A stretch of DNA of 64,000 nt from Xanthobacteraceae bacterium (lineage in GTDB: Bacteria > Pseudomonadota > Alphaproteobacteria > Rhizobiales > Xanthobacteraceae). Location: contig JALHRD010000022.1 of the NCBI GenBank assembly GCA_022841625.1, positions 1-64,000 of the forward strand, in the 5' to 3' direction. The translations under genes and the position numbers were made by a program. How positions within the stretch are numbered: position 1 is the first letter of the stretch; each line of letters opens with the position of its first letter. Positions 25,617 through 33,086 of this stretch are shown here, piece after piece. Under the pieces are notes generated by a model that worked only from the letters and a program-made list of their open reading frames with translations, did no database searches and was not told the DNA's origin.

Positions 25617-27446
25617 TCAGTGGCTATGGCGCGGGGTACTCACTTGTGCGACCCGCTGAAACTTGACTGCTGGCTTAAGCACCATCCCTTCGCAAAGTTG
25701 ATCGACAATGCCGCGTTGGATTTCCTGCCAGGGCGTTTGGCTTTGCGGATAGGGATAGCCGCCGCTTTTTTGCAGTTCCGCGCGGCGCTTTGCGAGTTCC
25801 GTCGGTGCGATCAAGATATCGGCGGTGCCCCTGCGCAGGTCGATGCGCACGCGGTCGCCGGTTTGGAGCAAAGCGAGGCCACCGCCGGCTGCTGCTTCCG
25901 GCGACGCATTGAGGATCGATGGTGATCCGGAGGTGCCGGATTGTCGGCCGTCGCCAATGCAGGGCAGCGAGTCGAAACCTTTTTTGATCAGCGCCGCCGG
26001 TGGCCGCATGTTCACGACCTCAGCCGATCCTGGATAGCCGATCGCTCCGACGCCGCGCATGAACAGGATTGTGCGTTGGTCGATCTTCAGCGCGGGATCG
26101 TCGATCCGGCGGCGATAGTCTTCCGGGCCGTCGAACACCACGGCGCGACCCTCGAAGGCATCGGGGTCCTTGGGATCGGAAAGGTAGCGCTTGCGAAAGT
26201 CGTCGGAAATGACGCTGGTTTTCATGATGGCGGCGTCGAACAGATTGCCTTTGAGCACCTTGAAACCCGCGCGCGGCATCAGCGGTTTGCTATAGGGGTG
26301 GATGACGTCGGTATCGGTGATCTCGGCCTCGCGTACATTCTCGCCCAGGGTCTTGCCATTGATTGTCATGGCATTGGCGTGCAGGCGCTTGGCCTTACGC
26401 AATTCGTTGAGCACCGCCGGCAAGCCGCCGGCGCGGTGGTAGTCCTCGCCGAGATAGTGGCCGGCCGGCTGCATGTTGACCAGGAGCGGCACGTCATAGC
26501 CGACGGTTTCCCAGTCCTCCACGGTCAGCGGGACGCCGGCATGGCGGGCAATCGCATTGAGATGGATTGGCGCATTGGTCGATCCGCCGATTGCCGAGCA
26601 GGCGACAATGGCGTTCTCGAACGCCTTGCGGGTCAGCAAATCGAGGGGCTTGATATCAGCAAGCACAATCTCCACAGCACGCACGCCGGTCTCGTAGGCG
26701 ATCTGGGCGCGCTCCTTGTACGGCGCCGGGATTGACGCGCAGCCTGGCAATGACAGCCCGAGCGCTTCGGCGATCGCATTCATGGTTGAGGCGGTGCCCA
26801 TTGAATTGCAGTGGCCGATCGAAGGCGCCGCCGCCGCGATTGAATCGACAAATTCGTCGTAGCCGATTTCACCGGCGGCGAGCCGCTTGCCCATGGCCCA
26901 TTTGATGGTGCCGGAGCCGGCGCGTTTGCCCTTCCACCAGCCGTTCAGCATTGGACCGCCCGACAGCACAATCGCGGGAATGTTCACAGTCGCAGCCGCC
27001 ATGATCGCGGCGGGCGTGGTCTTGTCGCAGCCGGTGGTCAGCACCACGCCGTCGATGGGGTAGCCGTGCAGCACTTCGACCAGGCCGAGATAAGCAAGGT
27101 TACGATCGAGGGCCGCGGTTGGCCGTTTGCCGGTTTCCTGAATCGGATGCATGGGAAATTCGAAGGCGATGCCGCCGGCGGCGCGGATGCCATCGCGCAC
27201 ACGCTTTGCCAGTTCCAGATGATGGCGGTTGCACGGCGAGAGATCGGAACCGGTCTGGGCGATGCCGATGATCGGCTTGCCACCCATGATCTCGCCGCGG
27301 GTCAGGCCGTAATTGAGATAGCGCTCGAAATAGAGCGCGGTGGCGCCGGGATCTTCGGGATTGTCGAACCATAATTGTGAGCGAAAGCGCGGCTTGCCGG
27401 GTTGCGGCGCTTTGCTACCGGACTTTGTTTGACTTTTCTTTGTCAT
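25617..27446 (-). CDS. IlvD/Edd-family dehydratase (sugar-acid dehydratase type)
   Basis: A 609-residue enzyme. Three cluster cysteines are visible in [32 protein letters not shown] and [17 protein letters not shown], with the C-terminal signature [20 protein letters not shown]. Members dehydrate dihydroxy acids (valine/isoleucine pathway) or sugar acids such as arabonate, xylonate and gluconate. The N-terminal [22 protein letters not shown] and the opening [16 protein letters not shown] are typical of the pentonate dehydratase branch rather than IlvD. With the adjacent PEP-mutase/ICL-type lyase, a pentonate-like pathway is likely. Confidence 0.88.
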   Translation of the reverse strand: MTKKSQTKSGSKAPQPGKPRFRSQLWFDNPEDPGATALYFERYLNYGLTRGEIMGGKPIIGIAQTGSDLSPCNRHHLELAKRVRDGIRAAGGIAFEFPMHPIQETGKRPTAALDRNLAYLGLVEVLHGYPIDGVVLTTGCDKTTPAAIMAAATVNIPAIVLSGGPMLNGWWKGKRAGSGTIKWAMGKRLAAGEIGYDEFVDSIAAAAPSIGHCNSMGTASTMNAIAEALGLSLPGCASIPAPYKERAQIAYETGVRAVEIVLADIKPLDLLTRKAFENAIVACSAIGGSTNAPIHLNAIARHAGVPLTVEDWETVGYDVPLLVNMQPAGHYLGEDYHRAGGLPAVLNELRKAKRLHANAMTINGKTLGENVREAEITDTDVIHPYSKPLMPRAGFKVLKGNLFDAAIMKTSVISDDFRKRYLSDPKDPDAFEGRAVVFDGPEDYRRRIDDPALKIDQRTILFMRGVGAIGYPGSAEVVNMRPPAALIKKGFDSLPCIGDGRQSGTSGSPSILNASPEAAAGGGLALLQTGDRVRIDLRRGTADILIAPTELAKRRAELQKSGGYPYPQSQTPWQEIQRGIVDQLCEGMVLKPAVKFQRVAQVSTPRHSH

Positions 27447-27559
27447 AGCTTCTCACTTTGCTTGTGGGTCGGCGCCCAAGCCGGACGTTCAGCACTTTTC
27501 TTAGAGAAGAAGCAAATCGCGCTTGGGGCGCGTTGCAACTCAATCGATCAAAATAACAC

Positions 27560-28516
27560 TCATCCAAGCATGAACCGCGCGGCTTGTTTGGCGGTCATTC
27601 CGACCTTGACACCAAGCTTGGCGGCGGGTGCGTTGACCACCGAGATGATGCCGTCGTTCCAAGTGCTCAGGCCTTCGCCGAGCCGCGCCGACATTGTGGC
27701 GACGGCCGCCGATGGCACGCCCTTTTCTTCCAGCAAGGTCACTCCTTCAACCGCAGTATTGTTGCGGGCAATGCCGGCGTCATTGGCAATCGAGCCTTTG
27801 GCGCCGATGCGCAGGATTCCATCGGACGACACCCGGCTTGAATTGGCGCCGCTGCAGATGATATCGTTTGGCACTTTTTCGACGATTGCGGTGGTGCCGG
27901 GCGTTGCCCAGATGCGGCCCTTGGCGGTTTCTTCAACGACCACTGGCGCATCTTCTTTTCCAAGCGGCGTTGGAATGGTTTTGCCGGCCGGGGCCTTGGC
28001 AAGCCGCGCCGCGGCCTCATAGGCGATCATTCCGATCTCGACGCCAAGCGCGCGGGCCTGGGCGTTGGCGCGGCTGATGGTGCCGAGCAGCAGCGTTTCT
28101 CGCCCATTGGAGGTCTCAGCCGACATCGCCGCAATGGTTGCGACCGGCACGCCAATGGTTTCGGCGTGCAACAGCCCGCTGATGCCGGCATTGTCCTTGC
28201 CGATCCCGGCGTCGGTTGCGATCACCGCCTTGACGCCGCGGGTGAACATCGGCGCGAGAATCCGCGTGCCGCAATATGAGCCGACCACGATGACGTCGTT
28301 GGGTAGGGTTTTGTGCGGCCCGAGATAGCTCGACGAATCAAAGGCGACGATGCGACCGGCGGCATCCTCGTGAACCACCAGCATCTCACCGCGCCCAATC
28401 GTCTTGCCACTTGCGATTGTGGCCGGCGGCGAAGCCGATGCGGTGTTGATCAATGCGATCGATGCGACACCGCCCGCGAGAAAACGCCGGCGTGGTAGCA
28501 GCAGTTTGCTGGCCAT
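27560..28516 (-). CDS. Tat-exported protein of unknown function with internal duplication
   Basis: A 318-residue protein with a twin-arginine-like leader (LLPRRRFLAGG, then a hydrophobic stretch to about residue 29). I do not recognise the family. Two halves repeat one unit: PNDVIVVGSYCG, VKAVIATDAGIGKDNAGISG, GVPVATIAAMSA (about 72-135) and PNDIICSGANSS, AKGSIANDAGIARNNTAVEG, GVPSAAVATMSA (about 215-280). Each ends in LGVEIGMIAYEAAARL or LGVKVGMTAKQAARFML. Export by Tat suggests folding, perhaps with a cofactor, before transport. It lies 113 bases upstream of the dehydratase gene on the same strand. Confidence 0.6.
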   Translation of the reverse strand: MASKLLLPRRRFLAGGVASIALINTASASPPATIASGKTIGRGEMLVVHEDAAGRIVAFDSSSYLGPHKTLPNDVIVVGSYCGTRILAPMFTRGVKAVIATDAGIGKDNAGISGLLHAETIGVPVATIAAMSAETSNGRETLLLGTISRANAQARALGVEIGMIAYEAAARLAKAPAGKTIPTPLGKEDAPVVVEETAKGRIWATPGTTAIVEKVPNDIICSGANSSRVSSDGILRIGAKGSIANDAGIARNNTAVEGVTLLEEKGVPSAAVATMSARLGEGLSTWNDGIISVVNAPAAKLGVKVGMTAKQAARFMLG

Positions 28517-28650
28517 TGCATGCTCCCTCAGCCGCTATCGGGCTGACTATCGCGGCATTTTAGGGCCGTCGTCTTGAAGTTCCTACAGCCGATGCACGCC
28601 GTGCGTTGCATGCGTCGCGACACGGCCAACGCCCCTTCCATCGGTCACAG

Positions 28651-28743
28651 TCTTACATCTTACAGTTCGTTTTACGCCCCTGTAAGATTGCAAAAAACCA
28701 GAATTCGCATGTTTAATCATTGGCTTAAGAGCTTCATCTTACA
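28651..28743. promoter_or_regulatory. Cluster of four TCTTACA-type sites
   Basis: TCTTACA occurs as an exact tandem pair (28651-28657, 28658-28664), inverted as TGTAAGA (28681-28687), and again at 28737-28743. Tandem and inverted 7-mers in a divergent intergenic region look like an operator array; the regulator is unknown. Confidence 0.45.
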
Positions 28744-29087
28744 GTCTTTCACGATTTGCACACACTGCGCCGTGTGCGTGCGCCGCGCAGCCTTGGTGGA
28801 CGGATCGGTAACCCGTGCACAGCGACAAGCGTTGCACAGCAATGTGGTGGCTCAATGAAGCCGACCAAAAGCTGTGGACGTGTGGACCCCAACTCAGTTG
28901 ATAACTTTGCGCAATGCGCATCGTGAATCCGTGCGAAGTGCCGATGCGATAGGGCCAACTTCCACGTCGCGCCGTATCCACAAAAATCGTTCCGATCACG
29001 CCCCCGCTTGGCCCTGCGCAAGGCGACGCGCCCGCCTATGCGCGGTTCGGGCGATGGCGGGGGCGTCGCAGAAGTCGCATACGGTGC

Positions 29088-29093
29088 TATAAT
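29088..29093 (+). promoter_or_regulatory. Consensus -10 box upstream of the Bug receptor gene
   Basis: A perfect TATAAT lies 34 bases before the ATG at 29127. The sequence 17 bases further upstream (GTCGCA) is a poor -35 box, so an activator may be needed. Confidence 0.4.
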
Positions 29094-29126
29094 TCGATGG
29101 CGCTAAAGGCGCATAGGGAGGTTGGA

Positions 29127-30116
29127 ATGGTGTCATTGTTTCGTGTCTTGGCGGTGATCTTGGCGGTGATGGGGTGCATCGCGCTCGCGCTTGCTCCTGG
29201 CATGGCGCAGGCCCAGGAGTATCCAACGCGGCCGGTCACGCTGGTTGTGCCGGCCGCGCCGGGCGGCGTCATTGACCGCCTCAGCCGTATTCTGGCGCAA
29301 CGGTTCTCGGAGACCTGGGGCAAGCAGTTCGTGGTCGAGCACCGCCCCGGCGCCAACAATCAACTCGCGGCCGAATACATCACCAAGGCGCCGCCGGACG
29401 GTTACACATTGATGGTCAGTCCGGAGGTTACCTTTGCCGTCAATCCGAGCCTCTACAAGCGATTGAACTACGATCCGTTTAAAGGGTTCACACCGATTAC
29501 CGGGCTGGTGATCATCAATCATGGGCTGATCCTGCATCCCTCCATGCCGATTGAGAACGTCAAGGAGTTGATTGAGCTCGCGAAGAAAAAACCCGGCGCG
29601 CTCAATTACGGAACGTTCGGCGCCGGTTCCACGGGGCACTTGAATATGGAAATGCTGCAGAGCATGACCGGAACGAAATTCACCGCCGTACACTACAAAG
29701 GCGCCACCCCGGCTTTGACCGACGTGATCGGCGGCCATATTCAGATGATGTTCGTTAGCGTTGGCACCGCGGTGCCGCAGTGGCGCGAACGCAAAGTGAA
29801 ATTCATCGCGGTTGGCGCCGCGCAGCGCATGCCGCTGTTGCCGGAAATGCCGACCGTCGCGGAGAGCGGTGTGCCGGGCTACGAAGGGGTGTCGTGGTTC
29901 GGTCTGTTCGGGCCGCCTGGCATGCCGGCCCCGGTCGTCAACAAGCTCAACGCGGAAGTCCGCCGTATGTTTGCCGATCCGGAACTGCGCAGCGCCCTCG
30001 ACCGCGAATATTTCACGCCGATCGTCGGCTCGCCGGACGAGCTAACGGCGCGCATCCGGGCGGATGAACCCAAGTGGCGCAAGGTGATTCAGGATGCCGG
30101 ATTGCCACCACAGTGA
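29127..30116 (+). CDS. Canonical Bug-family tripartite tricarboxylate transporter receptor
   Basis: A 329-residue periplasmic protein. A signal peptide ends at AQAQE; the mature start EYPTRPVTLVVPAAPGGVIDRLSRILA carries the usual Bug motifs, followed by VVEHRPGANNQLAAEYI and PPDGYTL. Unlike the receptor at 3731 and those at 54-59 kb it belongs to the main Bug subfamily. ATG 29127 has AGGGAGG at 29115-29121. No permease is nearby. The flavin monooxygenase 33 bases downstream is likely cotranscribed and may act on the imported compound. Confidence 0.9.
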   Translation: MVSLFRVLAVILAVMGCIALALAPGMAQAQEYPTRPVTLVVPAAPGGVIDRLSRILAQRFSETWGKQFVVEHRPGANNQLAAEYITKAPPDGYTLMVSPEVTFAVNPSLYKRLNYDPFKGFTPITGLVIINHGLILHPSMPIENVKELIELAKKKPGALNYGTFGAGSTGHLNMEMLQSMTGTKFTAVHYKGATPALTDVIGGHIQMMFVSVGTAVPQWRERKVKFIAVGAAQRMPLLPEMPTVAESGVPGYEGVSWFGLFGPPGMPAPVVNKLNAEVRRMFADPELRSALDREYFTPIVGSPDELTARIRADEPKWRKVIQDAGLPPQ

Positions 30117-30149
30117 ATTGTGAGGGGTGTGAATCGGGCAAGATGGTCG

Positions 30150-31526
30150 ATGAGTAATAACGGCCAGATGCGACTTGGCGCGTTTTTCAACCCGACCGGC
30201 CATCATGTGGCCTCGTGGCGGCATCCGCGCGCGCAGGCCGATGCCGGGATCAATTTCCAGCATTATGTTGAGATCACACGCACGGCCGAACGCGCCAAAT
30301 TCGATATGATATTTTTCGCCGACAATGTGTGCGTGCGCGAAGCCAATATGGAGGCGTTGTCACGCTCGGCGCAATACATCGCGAATTTTGAACCGCTCAC
30401 CTTGCTTTCGGCGCTCGCTCCGATGACCAGCCATATCGGCTTGGTGGCGACCGCCTCGACAAGTTACAACGAATCGTTTCACGTCGCGCGCAAATTTGCC
30501 TCCATCGATCATATCAGCGGCGGCCGGGCCGGTTGGAATTTGGTGACTTCGGGTCAGGAGGCGGAAGCCAAGAATTTCGGTCGCGAGAAGCATTACGGAC
30601 ATGGCGAGCGCTATCAGCGCGCACGCGAATTTGCCCAGATCGTGACTGGACTATGGGATAGCTGGGACGATGACGCCTTTGTGCGCGATAAGGCCAGTGG
30701 GAGATTTTTCGATCCCGACAAGCTCCATTCGCTTAATCACAAGGGCGAGCACTATTCCGTGCGTGGTCCGCTCAATGTGCCGCGCGCGCCGCAGGGCCGG
30801 CCGGTGATCGTGCAGGCGGGCGGTTCGGACGACATGATCGCGGTGGCGGCGGAATTCGCCGAAGTTATCTTCTGCGCGCCTTTGTCCCTGGCGCATGCCA
30901 AGAAATTTTACGCCGAGCTCAAGGGCAGGGTGGCGAGCCATGGCCGCGATCCGGATCAGGTCAAGATCATGCCCGGTCTGTCCTGCATTGTCGGTCGCAC
31001 CGCCGAAGAGGCGCAAGCGCATTACGACCACCTGCAGTCGCTGATCCATCCGATGGTGGCGCGGGAAGTCCTCTCCATGGTCATGGGGAACGTTGACCTC
31101 TCGTGTTATTCGCTTGACGATCCGATGCCGGAAGACCTGCCGAAGTCGAATATGAGTCGGAGCACTTTCGAAAATGTGATGGACATGGCGCGCAAGGACA
31201 AACTGACCATGAAGCAGGTGGCCCTGCGGGTCGCTGGCGCGCGCGGCAAGGCGGTAATCAAAGGTTCGCCGAACGAGATCGTCGATCAGATGGAGGAATG
31301 GTTCCGTGATCGGGGCTGCGATGGCTTCAACCTGATGCCGCCGTTCCTGCCAGGTGGGCTCGACGATTTTGTCGAAATGGTGCTGCCGGAACTGCGGCGG
31401 CGGGGGCTGTTCCGAACGGAATACGAAGGTCGCACCTTGCGCCAGCATCTTGGTTTGCGGCGGCCTCCGAGCCGCTATGCCAAGGCAGGCCAAGCGGTGG
31501 CGGATGCCCAAGTCGTTATTGGCTGA
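30150..31526 (+). CDS. LLM-class flavin-dependent monooxygenase (NtaA/SnaA/DszA type)
   Basis: A 458-residue TIM-barrel monooxygenase. Typical stretches are RLGAFFNPTGHHVASWRHP, DMIFFADNVCVREAN, ISGGRAGWNLVTSGQEAEAK and GRPVIVQAGGSD, as in nitrilotriacetate and dibenzothiophene-sulfone monooxygenases. They use reduced FMN supplied by a separate reductase, which is not visible here. Which compound is oxidised (a sulfonate, amine or chelator) cannot be told. ATG 30150 is chosen; GTG 30120 would add ten residues. Confidence 0.9.
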   Translation: MSNNGQMRLGAFFNPTGHHVASWRHPRAQADAGINFQHYVEITRTAERAKFDMIFFADNVCVREANMEALSRSAQYIANFEPLTLLSALAPMTSHIGLVATASTSYNESFHVARKFASIDHISGGRAGWNLVTSGQEAEAKNFGREKHYGHGERYQRAREFAQIVTGLWDSWDDDAFVRDKASGRFFDPDKLHSLNHKGEHYSVRGPLNVPRAPQGRPVIVQAGGSDDMIAVAAEFAEVIFCAPLSLAHAKKFYAELKGRVASHGRDPDQVKIMPGLSCIVGRTAEEAQAHYDHLQSLIHPMVAREVLSMVMGNVDLSCYSLDDPMPEDLPKSNMSRSTFENVMDMARKDKLTMKQVALRVAGARGKAVIKGSPNEIVDQMEEWFRDRGCDGFNLMPPFLPGGLDDFVEMVLPELRRRGLFRTEYEGRTLRQHLGLRRPPSRYAKAGQAVADAQVVIG

Positions 31527-31616
31527 TCGCGGGCGTTCCTTACCCCCTTGTCGCCTTCGCAAAACCGTTCCATTCTCGGCGCGTGATCGCATGAGAAGTG
31601 TGAAGGAGTGCCGACA

Positions 31617-32099
31617 ATGAGAATGTGGAAGCTGGCGATTGCCGGTTGCGTAATGGGATTGAGCTTGTTGCCGGCAGCCCATGCGCAGTTCAAGCCAACC
31701 CCCAGTCCCGGCGGCGGCCCGCCTGGCCCCACGACCCAGCCGGCGGGCGATCAGTTCGTGTTCAAGGTGTGTAATCGCGCAAAGATCCCACTGTTCGTGG
31801 CAATGCTCTACAAAGTTGAGGGCAACGCTTGGCGGACCGTGGGGTGGGTAGATTACAAGCCTGGCACCTGCGCGCCGGTGCGCGGCACTTTTCCGCGCAA
31901 TGATTTCTTCTGGTACGCGGAGGATAGTCCTGGCAAGGTCACCTATTCCGGCAAGGATGCTTATGGCTGCATCAATTCATCTGACGGATTCGACCGCACC
32001 ATTACCGGCGAATACCAATGCGCGCCGAACGAGAAGGTCGTTGGTTTCACCAAAATCGACGCCGCCAGCATCCGCGACGGCATCACCTTGACCGATTGA
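31617..32099 (+). CDS. DUF1036-like small secreted protein
   Basis: A 160-residue protein with a signal peptide (MRMWKLAIAGCVMGLSLLPA to AHAQ), a Pro/Gly-rich linker (about 24-46) and a domain with FVFKVCNRAKIPLFVAML, TVGWVDYKPGTCAPVRG and four or more cysteines, resembling DUF1036. The paired cysteines and export suggest a disulfide-bonded periplasmic domain. Function is unknown. ATG 31617 has AAGGAG at 31603-31608. A terminator follows at 32146. Confidence 0.7.
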   Translation: MRMWKLAIAGCVMGLSLLPAAHAQFKPTPSPGGGPPGPTTQPAGDQFVFKVCNRAKIPLFVAMLYKVEGNAWRTVGWVDYKPGTCAPVRGTFPRNDFFWYAEDSPGKVTYSGKDAYGCINSSDGFDRTITGEYQCAPNEKVVGFTKIDAASIRDGITLTD

Positions 32100-32145
32100 T
32101 TGGCGGCAATAGTCCTGGTCGAAAGACCGTAAATACCAAACGATC

Positions 32146-32187
32146 AGGCCTGCGATATCGCATTGCGACATCGCAGGCCTTTTATTT
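32146..32187 (+). terminator. Strong Rho-independent terminator
   Basis: Perfect arms AGGCCTGCGAT (32146-32156) and ATCGCAGGCCT (32170-32180) with a 13-base loop, followed by TTTATTTC. It lies 46 bases after the DUF1036-like gene. Confidence 0.85.
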
Positions 32188-32196
32188 CGTGGCTGT

Positions 32197-32275
32197 CTAG
32201 TGGAGTGGATTTGACATTCGCTACCCACCTGGCAGCGAGCAAGCGATGCGAATGTCAAATCCAAAACTCCACTAG
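32197..32275. repeat. CTAG-bounded hairpin element, copy 2 of 3 (inverted orientation)
   Basis: Arms 32197-32221 and 32248-32275, approximately. Read on the minus strand it has a 10-bp outer stem CTAGTGGAGT, a TTT bulge, and the 15-bp inner stem GGATTTGACATTCGC, all perfectly paired. Both ends are CTAG. The geometry equals copies 1 and 3 while the stem sequence differs. Confidence 0.8.
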
Positions 32276-32288
32276 CAGCCTATACTTG

Positions 32289-32364
32289 CTAGTGGTCCTT
32301 TGATTCTAACATTCGCAAAATCGCGCGCGGCAATGGGATGCGAATGTTAGAATCCGACCACCAG
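32289..32364. repeat. CTAG-bounded hairpin element, copy 3 of 3
   Basis: Left arm 32289-32316, right arm 32340-32364. Inner 15-bp stem GATTCTAACATTCGC pairs perfectly, a TTT bulge follows at 32299-32301, and the outer stem pairs at 8 of 10 positions. It sits 14 bases after copy 2 and 12 bases before the stop of the small secreted protein gene. Confidence 0.8.
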
Positions 32365-32376
32365 CGAATGCGAGCG

Positions 32377-32622
32377 TCAGTTCGGATTACGCGAGCGTCC
32401 GGACTGTCCGACATCCACCGGCGCGGCTTGGGTGCTCGACTGCTGCTCGGCGCTGTCCTGGGTGCGGAAGCTCTTTTGCACCGCACTGGGATTGGGCTGG
32501 GGCAGCGCGCCCGCTGCGGGCTTGGGTGTCGGCGGCGTGCTTGCAGATTGCGCCAGCGCCGTAACCGACGCGGTTCCGATGGTCGCAGCCGTCACGGCAG
32601 CCAGAATGGTAGAGATTTTCAT
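32377..32622 (-). CDS. Small secreted Pro/Gln/Ser-rich protein
   Basis: An 81-residue protein with a clear signal peptide (MKISTILAAVTAATIGTASV, cleavage after TALAQ) and a short mature chain rich in Pro, Gln, Ser and Ala, without cysteines. It resembles no family I know. Codon use is ordinary for the window and the leader is convincing, so I take it as real; hairpin copy 3 lies just past its stop. Confidence 0.55.
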   Translation of the reverse strand: MKISTILAAVTAATIGTASVTALAQSASTPPTPKPAAGALPQPNPSAVQKSFRTQDSAEQQSSTQAAPVDVGQSGRSRNPN

Positions 32623-32848
32623 CGCTAAGAGCTCCGATCGGTTAAAGCCGTCCCTCGTCGGGACTAAGGGGGTGTCGCCGAAGTGTGTTGCACATACGTT
32701 GTCCGAAAGGTCGCCCTACGCTTTCGGCCTGGTCGGGTATTGCCGTTACACTATCATTCTACAGAGTTTTTTGTCTGTCGAAAGGGTTGGTCTTTATTGT
32801 GGCCTGTCCGGCAGCCAGGCTGGTCTAACCAAAATTTAATGTGTGCGC

Positions 32849-32925
32849 TGGCGACCCCGGGAGGAATCGAACCTCCGACCAACAGCTTAGAAGGCTGCTG
32901 CTCTAATCCGCTGAGCTACGGGGCC
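32849..32925 (-). tRNA. tRNA-Arg (anticodon TCT)
   Basis: Minus-strand cloverleaf of 77 bases starting GGCCCCGTAGCTCAGCGG. The anticodon loop CTTCTAA gives TCT, the T-arm is GGAGGTTCGATTCCTCC and CCA is encoded at 32849-32851. Confidence 0.97.
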
Positions 32926-33086
32926 GTATCGGGCGCTCGGACCTTTACCAGGGCGCGTTTGTACCCCAGCGGTGGCACACTCGCCAGCGCACAAGTTAAT
33001 GTTTTCCGTCACTACCTCGACACGATTCAGCGATTTTCTTTGCGCTATCCTGCGCGGTGGTGGCCGGCGGGGATGGAGGTCCACCC

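Larger units (their letters stand above)
28517..29126. other. 610-base gap with repeated 7-mers, no gene seen
   Basis: It separates two divergent genes and encodes no convincing protein. It holds four TCTTACA-type sites (28651-28743), a DnaA-box-like GTATCCACA at 28974-28982, and GTTGATAAC at 28898-28906. The right end supplies a TATAAT (29088-29093) for the Bug gene at 29127. Confidence 0.5.

Noticed and set aside
25941-26735. 264-codon frame opposite the IlvD/Edd gene
   Set aside because: Antisense shadow of a clear dehydratase gene.
28517-29126. Replication origin
   Set aside because: One DnaA-box-like site is not enough, and no dnaA, hemE or other origin-linked gene is nearby.
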